Below are positions 32,449 through 40,872 of a stretch of DNA of 64,000 bases, piece after piece. Both the position numbers and the translations under genes were made by a program. Numbering within the stretch: position 1 is the first letter of the stretch; each line of letters opens with the position of its first letter. The stretch is from Nonomuraea coxensis DSM 45129 (lineage in GTDB: Bacteria > Actinomycetota > Actinomycetes > Streptosporangiales > Streptosporangiaceae). A model generated the notes under the pieces. It had not been told where the DNA came from and searched no databases. It was given only the letters and a program-made list of their open reading frames with translations. The stretch spans positions 8,960,501 to 9,024,500 of the forward strand of contig NZ_CP068985.1 of NCBI RefSeq assembly GCF_019397265.1, in the 5' to 3' direction.

Positions 32449-33867
32449 TCAGCCCATGGCGTCGTGCGTGAAGGGCCGGGCCCGCTCGATCTGGGCCGCC
32501 ACCCGGACGAGCAGGTCCTCCCTCCCGTACGCCGCCACGAGCTGCACGCCGACGGGCAGCCCCGCGGCCGTCCTGTGCAGCGGCAGGGAGATCGCCGGCT
32601 GGCCGGTGGCGTTGACCGGCGAGGTGAACGCCACCGCGTGCGCCGTCCTGCCGAGCGCGAGGGTGAGGTCGTCGGCCGGGATCCAGCCGAGCGGGAACGG
32701 CGCGACGCCGAGCGACGGCATCAGCAGCAGGTCGTGGCCGGCGCTCCACCAGGCGGCCATGCGGCGCCGGAAGGCGTCCGTCCACTGCGTGGAGCGGAGG
32801 TGCTGGGCGGCGGTGCGGTCGCGCGCGGCGGCCACCATGGCGGCGTTGCGCGGCTCCAGCTCCTCCGGCCCGACCGGCTTGCCGCGCAGCTCGCCGAGAC
32901 CGTCGACCGTGGCGGCCAGGTTCTCGGCCACGATCGCGCCGAAGTGGCCGGGGAAGTCCGGGTCGGCGAGCGCTTCAGGGCCGCCGGGCGTCACGTCGTG
33001 GCCCAGCGACTCCAGCAGGGCCGCCGCCGCGGCGACCGCCTCCGCCGGCTCCCGCGCCTCAGGGACGCCGGCCCTGGGGTGGGCGGTGAGGTAGCCGACG
33101 CGCAGCCGGCCGGGGTCGCGTCCGGCCTCGGCGGCGAGCGGGCCGGGCAGCGCGGGCGCGTCGTACGGGTCGCCCGCGTGGAGCCCGGCGACCACGTCGA
33201 GCGCCGCGGCGGTGTCGCGCACGGTCCTGGTGACGAATCCGGGGCAGGAGAAGCCGCTCCAGCCCTCTCCGAGCGCCGGCCCGAGGCTGACCCGCCCCCG
33301 CGACGGTTTGAGCCCCACGAGGCCGCACAGGGACGCGGGGATGCGGATGGAGCCGCCGCCGTCGCTCGCCGTGGCCAGCGCCACCATGCCGGCCGCCACG
33401 GCCGCCGCCGAGCCGCCGCTGGAGCCGCCCGCCGAGTACGCCGGATCGTACGGGTTGCGGGTCGGCCCGAACGCCGCCGGCTCGGTGGTGATCGTGCTGC
33501 CGAACTCGGGCGTGTTCGTCCGCCCGAGGATGACGAACCCGGCCTCGCGCAGCCGCGTCACGCCGTAGCCGTCCCCGGCGTCCTCGACGCCGTCGCGGAC
33601 CGCGGAGCCCGCCGCGTACGGCTCGCCCGCCTGCCGCCAGCCGAGGTCCTTCAGCAGGATCGGCACCCCGGCGAAGGGCGCCTCGCGCGGCAGGCGCTCC
33701 AGCTCGGCGAGCGCCCGCTCGAACCGGGGGAAGATCACCGCGTTGAGCTCGCCGTCGCGGGCCTCGATCGCGGCGATGGCGGCCTCGGCCAGCTCGCGGG
33801 GCGACAGCTCGCCGGTCCTGATCGCCGCGGCCTGCCCGACCGCGTCCAGCCTCAGCGCGTCATGCAC
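32449..33867 (-). CDS. Amidase-signature family hydrolase
   Basis: This 472-aa enzyme has the Ser-cisSer-Lys triad of amidase-signature enzymes: Lys in PILLKDLGW, the glycine/serine-rich YSAGGSSGGSAAAVAAG, and the nucleophile loop SDGGGSIRIPASLCGLVGLK. Family members hydrolyse amides, ureas or act in GatA; the absence of gatC/gatB neighbours argues against tRNA amidation. Its ATG overlaps the stop of the upstream luciferase-like gene by 8 bp, so the two form an operon. The substrate is unknown, perhaps an amide made or used by that oxidoreductase. Confidence 0.92.
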   Translation of the reverse strand: MHDALRLDAVGQAAAIRTGELSPRELAEAAIAAIEARDGELNAVIFPRFERALAELERLPREAPFAGVPILLKDLGWRQAGEPYAAGSAVRDGVEDAGDGYGVTRLREAGFVILGRTNTPEFGSTITTEPAAFGPTRNPYDPAYSAGGSSGGSAAAVAAGMVALATASDGGGSIRIPASLCGLVGLKPSRGRVSLGPALGEGWSGFSCPGFVTRTVRDTAAALDVVAGLHAGDPYDAPALPGPLAAEAGRDPGRLRVGYLTAHPRAGVPEAREPAEAVAAAAALLESLGHDVTPGGPEALADPDFPGHFGAIVAENLAATVDGLGELRGKPVGPEELEPRNAAMVAAARDRTAAQHLRSTQWTDAFRRRMAAWWSAGHDLLLMPSLGVAPFPLGWIPADDLTLALGRTAHAVAFTSPVNATGQPAISLPLHRTAAGLPVGVQLVAAYGREDLLVRVAAQIERARPFTHDAMG

Positions 33868-34837
33868 GGTCCGCCTCCGCCGCCTTGGGCGACAGGTCGC
33901 GTACGGCCTGGTCGATGGGGATCTCGCCGCCCGGGATGGGGGCGAGGATGGGGGTGTCGAGGCCGTTGGCGACGTACTCGCGGATCCTGGCCCGGCAGGT
34001 GGCGGCGTCGCCGTGCACGATGAGGTCGTCCACCACCTCGTCGGGGATGGCCTTGAGCGCCGCCTGGCGGTCGCCGGCCGCCCACGCCTCGTGCATCGGG
34101 CGCAGGATCTCGCCGCGGCCGAGCCAGTCGTGGAAGGCGGCGTACACGGGGACGGTCAGGTAGCTCGCCAGCATCCAGCGGGCCAGCTCGCGGACCTTGT
34201 CGGTGTCCTCGCTCACGCACACGAACAGCCGGGCGATCAGCTCGGTGCCGGGGCCGGCCTCGGCGCGCACCTTGCGTACGTCGGCGGGCGAGAGCCAGTT
34301 GGTGATCGCGCCGTCGGCCTCCTCGGCGGCCAGGCGCAGCATGCGGGGGCGCAGCGCGGCCAGCACGATCTTCGGCGGCGTCTTCGGGGCCCGCTCCAGC
34401 TTGAAGCCCTTGATCTCGAACGTCTCGTACGCCTCCGTCACCTTCTCCCCCGCCAGCGCCTTCTTGAGGAAGCGCAGGGTGTCGCGGGTGCGGGCGTAGG
34501 GCTTGGTGAAGGAGCCGGCGTTCCAGCGTTCGACGATCGCCGGGGAGGAGGCGCCGATGCCCAGCACGAACCGGCCGGGCGCGAGGTCGGCGACCGTGGC
34601 CGCGGACATGGCCAGCAGCCCCGGGCCGCGCGTGGAGACGGGGACGATGGCGCTGCCCAGCCGGATCCCGGGCGCCCACTCGGCGGCGAGGGCGAGCGGC
34701 GTGAACCCGTCCACGCCGTTGACCTCGGCCGACCAGGCGTCCGTGTAGCCGAGTCCGGGCAGCTCGGCGATCAGCTCCCGCGACCTCGCGAGCGAGCGGT
34801 CGTAGAAGGGGATGGTCATGCCCCAGTTCCGGGTCAT
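33860..34837 (-). CDS. LLM-class F420/flavin-dependent oxidoreductase
   Basis: From ATG 34837, preceded by GGAGG, the protein is 325 aa. It has the luciferase-like barrel: MTIPFYDRSLARSRELIAEL, TDAWSAEVNGVDGFTPLA, and GRFVLGIGASSPAIVERWNG-like cofactor segment. The family in actinomycetes often uses F420. It is first in a two-gene operon with the amidase and is controlled by the TetR regulator immediately upstream, whose operator lies 36 bp before this ATG. Confidence 0.9.
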   Translation of the reverse strand: MTRNWGMTIPFYDRSLARSRELIAELPGLGYTDAWSAEVNGVDGFTPLALAAEWAPGIRLGSAIVPVSTRGPGLLAMSAATVADLAPGRFVLGIGASSPAIVERWNAGSFTKPYARTRDTLRFLKKALAGEKVTEAYETFEIKGFKLERAPKTPPKIVLAALRPRMLRLAAEEADGAITNWLSPADVRKVRAEAGPGTELIARLFVCVSEDTDKVRELARWMLASYLTVPVYAAFHDWLGRGEILRPMHEAWAAGDRQAALKAIPDEVVDDLIVHGDAATCRARIREYVANGLDTPILAPIPGGEIPIDQAVRDLSPKAAEADRA

Positions 34838-34873
34838 CGGCGCGCCTCCAGAATGATGTTCCGACGAGCCGAC

Positions 34874-34893
34874 CATACCAACCGTTTGGTATG
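34874..34893 (-). promoter_or_regulatory. Perfect TetR-type operator
   Basis: CATACCAA (34874-34881) and TTGGTATG (34886-34893) form a perfect 8-bp inverted repeat around CCGT. The site lies between the TetR gene stop and the luciferase-like gene start, in the promoter position for the oxidoreductase-amidase operon. Size and symmetry fit TetR-family operators, and the adjacent TetR is the natural ligand. Confidence 0.75.
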
Positions 34894-34897
34894 CCCC

Positions 34898-35575
34898 CTA
34901 GGCCCGCAGCTCGTGCACGGCCGCGATGAAGTCCTGCGTGATGCCGCGCAGCCCCGGCAGGTGCGACAGCCCGACCAGCCGGTCCACCAGCGGCACCGTC
35001 ACCTCGATCAGCCGGTACGTCCGCGCGCACCCCGGCGAGGTGTCGTGCACCCAGAACAGCACCATCCCCATCGACAGCAGCCACAGCAGCTCCGGCAGCT
35101 CCTCGCGCAGCTCGGCGTTCATCCGGTCGGCCGACCCCTCGACGACCTCGCGGTAGAGCGCGATGGACGCCTCACGCGCCGGCGACGACTGCTTGCTGAA
35201 CGGGCTCAGCGGGTTGGTCGGCTCGGCCGCGTGCTTGAAGAACTTCACGGCGAACTCGTGGTACGGCTCGGAAACGCGGACCCACTCGCGCAGCACCCCG
35301 CTCAGCCTGGCCGCGAACGACGTCTCGGTGGCCAGGAACTCCCCGCAGGCCGCCTCGTGCTCGGCCTGGGCGCGGTCGTAATACGCCTGGATCAACGCCT
35401 CCTTGCTGTCGAAGTAGTAGTAGGCGTTGCCCACGGACACCCCGGCCTCGGCGGCGATGGCGCGCATCGTGGTCCTGTCGAAGCCACGCTCCCTGAACAG
35501 TCGCAAGGCCGTCTCGACGATGACCTCTCGGGTGCTCTCCGATCCTCGGTTTCGGGCTTCGGACACGTTCGTCAC
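34898..35575 (-). CDS. TetR-family transcriptional regulator
   Basis: This 225-aa regulator has a clear TetR DNA-binding domain, VIVETALRLFRERGFDRTTM then AAEAGVSVGNAYYYFDSKEA, and a long helical C-terminal ligand domain. It is the first gene leftward of the region and is followed by the perfect CATACCAA/TTGGTATG operator and the oxidoreductase-amidase operon, which it probably represses. The inducing ligand is unknown. Confidence 0.93.
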   Translation of the reverse strand: MTNVSEARNRGSESTREVIVETALRLFRERGFDRTTMRAIAAEAGVSVGNAYYYFDSKEALIQAYYDRAQAEHEAACGEFLATETSFAARLSGVLREWVRVSEPYHEFAVKFFKHAAEPTNPLSPFSKQSSPAREASIALYREVVEGSADRMNAELREELPELLWLLSMGMVLFWVHDTSPGCARTYRLIEVTVPLVDRLVGLSHLPGLRGITQDFIAAVHELRA

Positions 35576-35723
35576 TGTACGTCGTGAAACGCGGTTCAGT
35601 CATGAAGCCGCACGGTGATCACCGCCACAAGGCAAAGTTGCCTCCGCGGCGCGAGTTATCTCATGGGAATGGTGGGATTGTCGTTTGTGGCGGAAGGGCT
35701 ATTTCCGCGAAAAAGGCATCGAC

Positions 35724-36827
35724 ATGTGGATACGTGGAACAGCACGACTCACCGTGGTCGCGCTCCTCGGCATTGAGATCACCATAATCGCATTGGCCTC
35801 GGCCGCCGCCGCCGCGTCCCACCCCGGAGGGACGCGGACCGCGAGCGGCACGACCGACACCGGCGCCCGCGACGGGACACCGCAGCCGGAGCAGCCCGTC
35901 TTCCTGACGGCGCTCACGGATGTGCTGGGGCCCCGCGCGGACCGCGCGGCCTTCGACCGCGTCGCGCTTCTCCAGCGGCGTCTGGAGGCGCTCGACGGTC
36001 CCGGCCGGCCACCGCGCCACGACGCCCGCCTCCCGCGGGGCGACGTGTGGGCCCCGCGGGGCGACGTGTGGGTCCCGCACGGCGACGTGTGGGCCTGGCA
36101 CGGCGACCAGTGGGACACGGTCGGCGACATGCTCGCCCCGTTCGGCGACGTCCGCGTCCCGCGGGGCGACCTCACCCACCCGCGGGGCACCGCCGAGGGC
36201 CCCGCGCGGCCACCGTTCTCCGTGTACGAGAACCGCGAGCCGTCCGGCGAGCAGGCGAACACCCGCGCGCGCGAGCGGTCCGGCCGCCCGTCGGCCGAGG
36301 CTCCGCGCAGCCCTGTCCGCACCGGCGTGGTACGGATGCCGCGGGCCCGCCCGCACGTCGTCCACAACCGCTCCCGGGTGCTCGGCAAGCAGGGCCGCGT
36401 GGACCTCACGCGCGTGCTGCCCCGCCAGGCGGCGATCCGCATGTCGCACGCGACGGCGGACGGCTGGCTCAGGAGCGCCGGGCTGCGCATGAGGTCGACC
36501 GGCAACTGCACCGACAAGCACCGCCACCACTGCACCTCGCTGGACAGGGTGCGGACCGGCACGGTCGCCCGGATCATCCAGCTCAAGCAGGAGAGCCGCT
36601 GCCCCATCCAGGTCACCGGCGGCACGGAGGACGGCCACGCGCCCGGCCAGTTCAGCCACGGCAACGGCTACAAGCTCGACATCAGCCACAACTCCTGCAT
36701 CGACCGCTACATCACGACGAAACACAAGAAGTCGGGAGTGCGCGGCGACGGCGCCCGCCTCTACCGCTCGTCCTCGGGCACGACGTTCGCCGACGAGTCC
36801 GACCACTGGGACATCCTGTTCCGGTGA
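35724..36827 (+). CDS. Secreted protein with heptapeptide repeats and peptidase-like C-terminus
   Basis: The 367-aa protein has an N-terminal signal/anchor (residues 8-32, hydrophobic then AAAAASHPG). Residues 103-158 are eight units of a seven-residue repeat with consensus [AV]P[RH]GDVW, including RGD at units 1, 2 and 7. A basic Arg-rich linker follows. The C-terminal ~110 residues have four Cys that may form disulfides, plus GQFSHGNGYKLDIS and, near the end, ESDHWDIL. These His/Asp positions resemble the zinc ligands of M15/VanY-type peptidoglycan peptidases, but I cannot assign the family firmly. A cell-wall or surface role is likely. The upstream TetR gene is divergent and unrelated. Confidence 0.8.
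   Translation: MWIRGTARLTVVALLGIEITIIALASAAAAASHPGGTRTASGTTDTGARDGTPQPEQPVFLTALTDVLGPRADRAAFDRVALLQRRLEALDGPGRPPRHDARLPRGDVWAPRGDVWVPHGDVWAWHGDQWDTVGDMLAPFGDVRVPRGDLTHPRGTAEGPARPPFSVYENREPSGEQANTRARERSGRPSAEAPRSPVRTGVVRMPRARPHVVHNRSRVLGKQGRVDLTRVLPRQAAIRMSHATADGWLRSAGLRMRSTGNCTDKHRHHCTSLDRVRTGTVARIIQLKQESRCPIQVTGGTEDGHAPGQFSHGNGYKLDISHNSCIDRYITTKHKKSGVRGDGARLYRSSSGTTFADESDHWDILFR
36030..36197 (+). repeat. Eight 21-bp tandem units encoding the heptapeptide repeat
   Basis: Eight consecutive 21-bp units begin at 36030 and read in frame. Units 1-3 are nearly identical (core ggcgacgtgtgg) and units 4-8 increasingly diverged but keep Gly-Asp at positions 4-5 until unit 8, which has Gly-Thr. Selection on the protein, not just recent slippage, is suggested by retained GD with changed codons. 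Recent duplication of units 1-3 is likely. Confidence 0.85.
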
Positions 36828-36844
36828 CAGGACACCCGGACGGC

Positions 36845-36889
36845 AACGGACGTGGACGGCACGGAAGTGGACGGAAACGGACGTGGACG
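36845..36889 (+). repeat. Short direct repeats in the asd 3' flank
   Basis: AACGGACGTGGACG occurs at 36845-36858 and again at 36876-36889, with related GGACGG words between. The segment lies between the convergent secreted-protein and asd genes. It is not a hairpin and no function is apparent; it looks like a small slippage-derived repeat. Confidence 0.5.
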
Positions 36890-36935
36890 CCGCACCGGTC
36901 GTGCGACGCCCACCCCCGAAGTGCGACCGGCCCGG

Positions 36936-37994
36936 CTACAGCTCGCCCGCGACCAGCTCGGCGATCTCCGCCGCGTTGAGCGCGGCGCCCTTGCGCAGGT
37001 TGTCACCGCACACGAACAGGTCGAGCGTGTTGGGGAAGTCGATCGCCTGGCGGATGCGGCCGACGTAGGTCGGGTCGTTGCCCACCACGTCGAGCGGCGT
37101 CGGGTAGACGCCGTTGGCCGGGTCGTCCATGAGGACCACCGTCGGCGCCGCCTCCAGCACCCGGTGCGCGTCGGCGACCGTGATCGGGCGCTCGAAGCGC
37201 GCGTGCACGGCCAGCGAGTGCGTGGTGATCACCGGCACCCTGACGCAGGTCGCCGAGACCTTGAGGTCGGGGATGCCGAGGATCTTGCGGGACTCGTTGC
37301 GGAGCTTGAGCTCCTCGGAGGCCCAGCCGTCGTCCTTGAGCGAGCCGGCCCACGGCACCACGTTGAACGCGATCGGCGCCGGGAACGGCGAGTCCGCGGG
37401 CAGCTTGTTGGCCAGCGCCTTGCGCACGTCGCCGGCCGCCTGGCCGATCGCGCGGTCGCCGGCCAGCGCCTCGACCTCGTCGTACAGGCGGGCCGAGCCG
37501 GCCACGCCCGCGCCCGAGACCGCCTGGTAGGAGGCCACGACCAGCTCGGTCAGGGTGTACTCGGCGTGCAGCGCGCCCATCGCCGCCATCATCGACAGCG
37601 TCGTGCAGTTGGGCGTGGAGATGATGCCCCGCGGGCGCTCGCGCGCGTCGAGCGGGTTGACCTCGGGCACCACCAGCGGCACGTCGGGGTCCATCCGGAA
37701 CGTGCCGGACTTGTCGATGGCGATCGCGCCGCGCTCGGCCGCGATCGGCACCCACACGGCCGACACCTCGTCGGGCACGTCGAAGATCGCGATGTCGATG
37801 CCGTCGAACACCTCGGGCGCGAGCGCCTGCACCACGACGTCCTCGCCACGCACCCTGAGCACCTTGCCGGCCGAGCGCGGGGAGGCGACGAGGCGGATCT
37901 CGCCCCAGATGTCCTCGCGCGTCGACACGATGTCACGCATGACGGTGCCCACGGCGCCGGTGGCGCCGATCAGCGCGAGATTGGGCCTGCTCAT
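36936..37994 (-). CDS. asd: Aspartate-semialdehyde dehydrogenase
   Basis: This enzyme reduces aspartyl phosphate to aspartate semialdehyde, the branch-point intermediate for lysine, diaminopimelate, threonine and methionine. The 352-aa protein has the NADP-binding start LALIGATGAVGTVM, IDKSGTFRMD, the catalytic Cys in STPNCTTLSM and SGAGVAGSARLYDE. The length is normal. Its ATG overlaps the stop of ask by 4 bp (ATGA), the standard coupled ask-asd operon of actinomycetes. Confidence 0.97.
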   Translation of the reverse strand: MSRPNLALIGATGAVGTVMRDIVSTREDIWGEIRLVASPRSAGKVLRVRGEDVVVQALAPEVFDGIDIAIFDVPDEVSAVWVPIAAERGAIAIDKSGTFRMDPDVPLVVPEVNPLDARERPRGIISTPNCTTLSMMAAMGALHAEYTLTELVVASYQAVSGAGVAGSARLYDEVEALAGDRAIGQAAGDVRKALANKLPADSPFPAPIAFNVVPWAGSLKDDGWASEELKLRNESRKILGIPDLKVSATCVRVPVITTHSLAVHARFERPITVADAHRVLEAAPTVVLMDDPANGVYPTPLDVVGNDPTYVGRIRQAIDFPNTLDLFVCGDNLRKGAALNAAEIAELVAGEL

Positions 37995-39265
37995 CGTCCA
38001 GTACCTCCGTACACCGTTGCTTCGACCTGGTCGGCGTCGAGGTCGAAGGCGCGGTGCGCGGCCGCCACGGCCGCGTCGACGCCGTCCTGCTCGACGACCA
38101 CTGAGATGCGGATCTCGGACGTCGAGATCATCTCGATGTTGACCCCCGCGTCGGCGATGGCCGCGAAGAACGTCGCCGTGACGCCGGGGTGCGAGCGCAT
38201 GCCCGCGCCGATCAGCGACACCTTCCCGATCTGGTCATCGAAGAGCAGCGACTCGAACCCGATGCGCTCCTGGATCTTCTTCAGCGCGCTCAGCGCCGTC
38301 TGGGCGTCGGCGGCGGGCAGCGTGAACGAGATGTCCGTACGGCCCGTGGCCGCGGCCGAGACGTTCTGCACGATCATGTCGATGTTGATCTCGGCGTCGG
38401 CCAGCGTTTTGAAGATGAAGGCAGCCTCACCGACCTTGTCGGGCACCCCGACAACAGTGATCTTGGCCTCGCTCCGGTCGTGCGCGACGCCGGAGATGAT
38501 CGGCTGCTCCATCTCGGTTCCTTCGGTGTAAGGGTCGGAGACGACCCACGTCCCTTCCTTCGTGCTGAAAGAGCTCCGGACGTGGATCGGCAGGTCGAAG
38601 CGGCGGGCGTACTCGACGCACCGCAGGTGCAGGATCTTCGCGCCGCAGGCGGCCATCTCCATCATCTCGTCGTACGAGATCCTGGGGATCTTGCGGGCCG
38701 GGGGCACGATGCGGGGGTCGGCGGTGAAGATGCCGTCCACGTCGGTGTAGATCTCGCACACGTCGGCGTCGAGCGCCGCCGCGAGCGCCACCGCCGTGGT
38801 GTCCGAGCCGCCGCGGCCCAGCGTGGTGATGTCCTTGGTGTTCTGCGACACGCCCTGGAACCCGGCCACGATCGCGATGTGGCCCTGGGCGATCGCCTCC
38901 TGTATGCGGCCGGGCGTCACGTCGATGATGCGCGCCTTGCCGTGCGTGGAGTCGGTGATCACACCGGCCTGCGAGCCGGTGAACGAGCGGGCCTCGTGGC
39001 CGAGGTTGGCGATCGCCATCGCCAGCAGGGCCATCGAGATGCGCTCGCCCGAGGTCAGCAGCATGTCGAGCTCGCGGCCCGGAGGCAGCGGCGACACCTG
39101 CTCGGCCAGGTCGAGCAGCTCGTCCGTCGTGTCACCCATCGCGGAGACGATCACGACCACGTCGTTGCCGGCTTTTTTCGTCGCGACGATCCGCTGCGCG
39201 ACCCGCTTGATGCAGGACGCGTCGGCGACGGACGAACCACCGTACTTTTGCACAACGAGCGCCAC
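37991..39265 (-). CDS. ask: Aspartate kinase
   Basis: Aspartate kinase phosphorylates aspartate as the first step toward lysine, threonine and methionine. The 424-aa protein has the N-terminal KYGGSSVAD motif, TSGERISMALLAMA, TTLGRGGSDTTAVALA and two C-terminal ACT domains for feedback control. A start codon inside the gene (ATG at 38512, Met of MEQPIISG) follows AAGGAA at a good distance, so a separate 173-aa beta subunit may also be made, as in corynebacteria and mycobacteria. The GTG start at 39265 is followed directly by the universal N-terminus. It is coupled to asd. Confidence 0.97.
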   Translation of the reverse strand: MALVVQKYGGSSVADASCIKRVAQRIVATKKAGNDVVVIVSAMGDTTDELLDLAEQVSPLPPGRELDMLLTSGERISMALLAMAIANLGHEARSFTGSQAGVITDSTHGKARIIDVTPGRIQEAIAQGHIAIVAGFQGVSQNTKDITTLGRGGSDTTAVALAAALDADVCEIYTDVDGIFTADPRIVPPARKIPRISYDEMMEMAACGAKILHLRCVEYARRFDLPIHVRSSFSTKEGTWVVSDPYTEGTEMEQPIISGVAHDRSEAKITVVGVPDKVGEAAFIFKTLADAEINIDMIVQNVSAAATGRTDISFTLPAADAQTALSALKKIQERIGFESLLFDDQIGKVSLIGAGMRSHPGVTATFFAAIADAGVNIEMISTSEIRISVVVEQDGVDAAVAAAHRAFDLDADQVEATVYGGTGR

Positions 39266-39330
39266 GAGAGTCTCCCGGTTCGGACTGTGAGCTGCCAGTC
39301 TACTTGGGTCGTCTCATGCGCCCGCTGCGT

Positions 39331-39354
39331 CATATCACTATGTGGACCGATATG
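39331..39354 (-). promoter_or_regulatory. Inverted repeat upstream of ask-asd
   Basis: CATATC (39331-39336) and GATATG (39349-39354) form a 6-bp inverted repeat with a 12-bp spacer in the 107-bp gap between DUF5063 and ask. The gap is AT-richer than the genes and probably contains the ask promoter. The regulator is unknown. Confidence 0.35.
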
Positions 39355-39372
39355 TCTTGTGCTGCGGGACTT

Positions 39373-39927
39373 TCAGACCGTGGTCGCCTCTCCCGCGGCG
39401 TCAAGGGTGGACTCCTCCGCCACGTCGAGGCGCGAGTGCGCGGCCAGCGCCTGCAGCGCCCGCATCGCGGCGCCCGCGTGGTTGCCCCAGGTGTTGAAGT
39501 AGGAGTACTGCCACCACCACAGCGCCTCGTGCGGCCGCCCGGCGCGGAAGTGCCGCAGGCCGTGGATGAGGTCGGCGGCGACCGCGGTCAGGTCGTCGGA
39601 CAGCCGGTAGGGGGTGACGCCCGTGTCCTTGTACGGGTCGAACACCTCCGCGTAGTCGTCCACCGGCCCGAGCCGCTCGGCCAGCGCCGTGCGCACGCCG
39701 TCGATGTCGGGGTCCTCGCTCATCGCCGGCTCGTAGTTGCCGGAGAGGATGACGTCACGGCTGGCGCCGAGCTTGGCGCCCGCGAGGCTCACCTGAGCGA
39801 CCTCGACCAGCAGCAGCGACCAGATCGCGTCGCCGGCCTCCCCGCCGGCGACCCTGGTCAGCCCGTCCACGTAGTCCTGCGCGTGCCTGGAGATCTCCTC
39901 GGCGAGCGCGCTCCACTCGTCAGACAT
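39373..39927 (-). CDS. DUF5063 domain protein
   Basis: This 184-aa acidic, helical protein belongs to the family regularly found next to recR in actinomycetes and annotated DUF5063. It has WWWQYSYFNTWGNHAGAAM as a highly aromatic conserved stretch near residue 137. Its start overlaps the recR stop by 8 bp, so it is in the ybaB-recR operon. No biochemical function is established; the context suggests a link to replication or recombination, but this is only association. Confidence 0.88.
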   Translation of the reverse strand: MSDEWSALAEEISRHAQDYVDGLTRVAGGEAGDAIWSLLLVEVAQVSLAGAKLGASRDVILSGNYEPAMSEDPDIDGVRTALAERLGPVDDYAEVFDPYKDTGVTPYRLSDDLTAVAADLIHGLRHFRAGRPHEALWWWQYSYFNTWGNHAGAAMRALQALAAHSRLDVAEESTLDAAGEATTV

Positions 39928-40519
39928 CCAGCAGCCTCCGTCCTTCGAACGCGCGGCCCAAGGTCACCTCGTCGGCGTACTCCAGATCGCCGCCGACGGG
40001 CAGCCCGCTGGCCAGTCGTGTCACTTTGATGCCCATCGGCTTGACCAGACGGGCGAGGTAGGTCGCCGTCGCCTCACCCTCGAGATTGGGGTCGGTGGCG
40101 AGGATGAGCTCGGTCACCCGGCCGTCGGCCAGACGGGTCATGAGCTCGCGGATGCGCAGGTCGTCGGGGCCGATGCCGTCGATCGGGCTGATCGCGCCGC
40201 CGAGCACGTGGTAGGTGCCGCGGAACTCGCGGGTCTTCTCGATCGCCACGACGTCCTTCGACTCCTCGACCACGCAGATCACGTGCGTGTCGCGCCGCGC
40301 GTCACGGCAGATGCGGCACTCCTCCTCGGAGGCCACGTTGCCGCACACCCGGCAGAAGCGGGTCTTCTCCTTGACCTCCAGCAGCGCGTGCGCCAGCCGC
40401 TTGACGTCGGCTGGATCGGCCGCGAGCAGGTGGAACGCGATCCGCTGCGCGCTCTTGGGACCGACGCCGGGCAGCAGGCCCAGCTCGTCGATCAGGTTTT
40501 GGACGACCCCTTCGTACAT
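39920..40519 (-). CDS. recR: Recombination mediator protein RecR
   Basis: RecR acts with RecO (and RecF) to load RecA on single-stranded DNA during gap repair. The 199-aa protein has the helix-hairpin-helix ELGLLPGVGPKSAQRIAFHL, the zinc finger CRVCGN...CRICRD, and a Toprim domain beginning ICVVEESKD with ILATDPNLEGEAT. The ATG at 40519 gives the universal start MYEGVVQNLIDEL. It lies 2 bp after the YbaB stop, in the usual ybaB-recR operon. Confidence 0.97.
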   Translation of the reverse strand: MYEGVVQNLIDELGLLPGVGPKSAQRIAFHLLAADPADVKRLAHALLEVKEKTRFCRVCGNVASEEECRICRDARRDTHVICVVEESKDVVAIEKTREFRGTYHVLGGAISPIDGIGPDDLRIRELMTRLADGRVTELILATDPNLEGEATATYLARLVKPMGIKVTRLASGLPVGGDLEYADEVTLGRAFEGRRLLDV

Positions 40520-40521
40520 GC

Positions 40522-40872
40522 CTAGAACCCTGGCAACTGTCCGAGGCCGCCGCCGCCGAGCCCCTGGGCCAGCGGACCGAGCTTCTCCTGCTGCAGGTCG
40601 GCCGCCGCGCGCACGGCGTCGCGGACCGCCGCGATCACCAGGTCGGCGATCGTGTCGGCCGTGTCCTGCGGATCGGCGGCGTCGATCACGCTCGGGTCGA
40701 TCTTCAGCTCCAGCAGCTCGCCCGACCCGTTGACGACGGCCGTCACCAGGCCACCGCCGGATGAGCCCTCGATCTGCGCGTCGTTGAGCTCCTGCTGGGC
40801 GCTCACGAGCTGCTGCTGCATGAGCTGGGCCTGCTCCAGCAGCTGCTGCAGGTTGACATCCCCTGGGTTCAC
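40522..40872 (-). CDS. ybaB: YbaB/EbfC nucleoid-associated protein
   Basis: This 116-aa protein is the small DNA-binding YbaB/EbfC protein that often sits between dnaX and recR. LLEQAQLMQQQLVSAQQEL is the N-terminal helix and LLELKIDPSVIDAADPQD the conserved strand region; the C-terminus is Gly/Leu-rich (GLGGGGLGQLPGF). I start it at GTG 40872, which has a GAGGAG ribosome site and gives the family length. It binds DNA non-specifically and may aid replication fork or nucleoid functions. Confidence 0.94.
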   Translation of the reverse strand: MNPGDVNLQQLLEQAQLMQQQLVSAQQELNDAQIEGSSGGGLVTAVVNGSGELLELKIDPSVIDAADPQDTADTIADLVIAAVRDAVRAAADLQQEKLGPLAQGLGGGGLGQLPGF

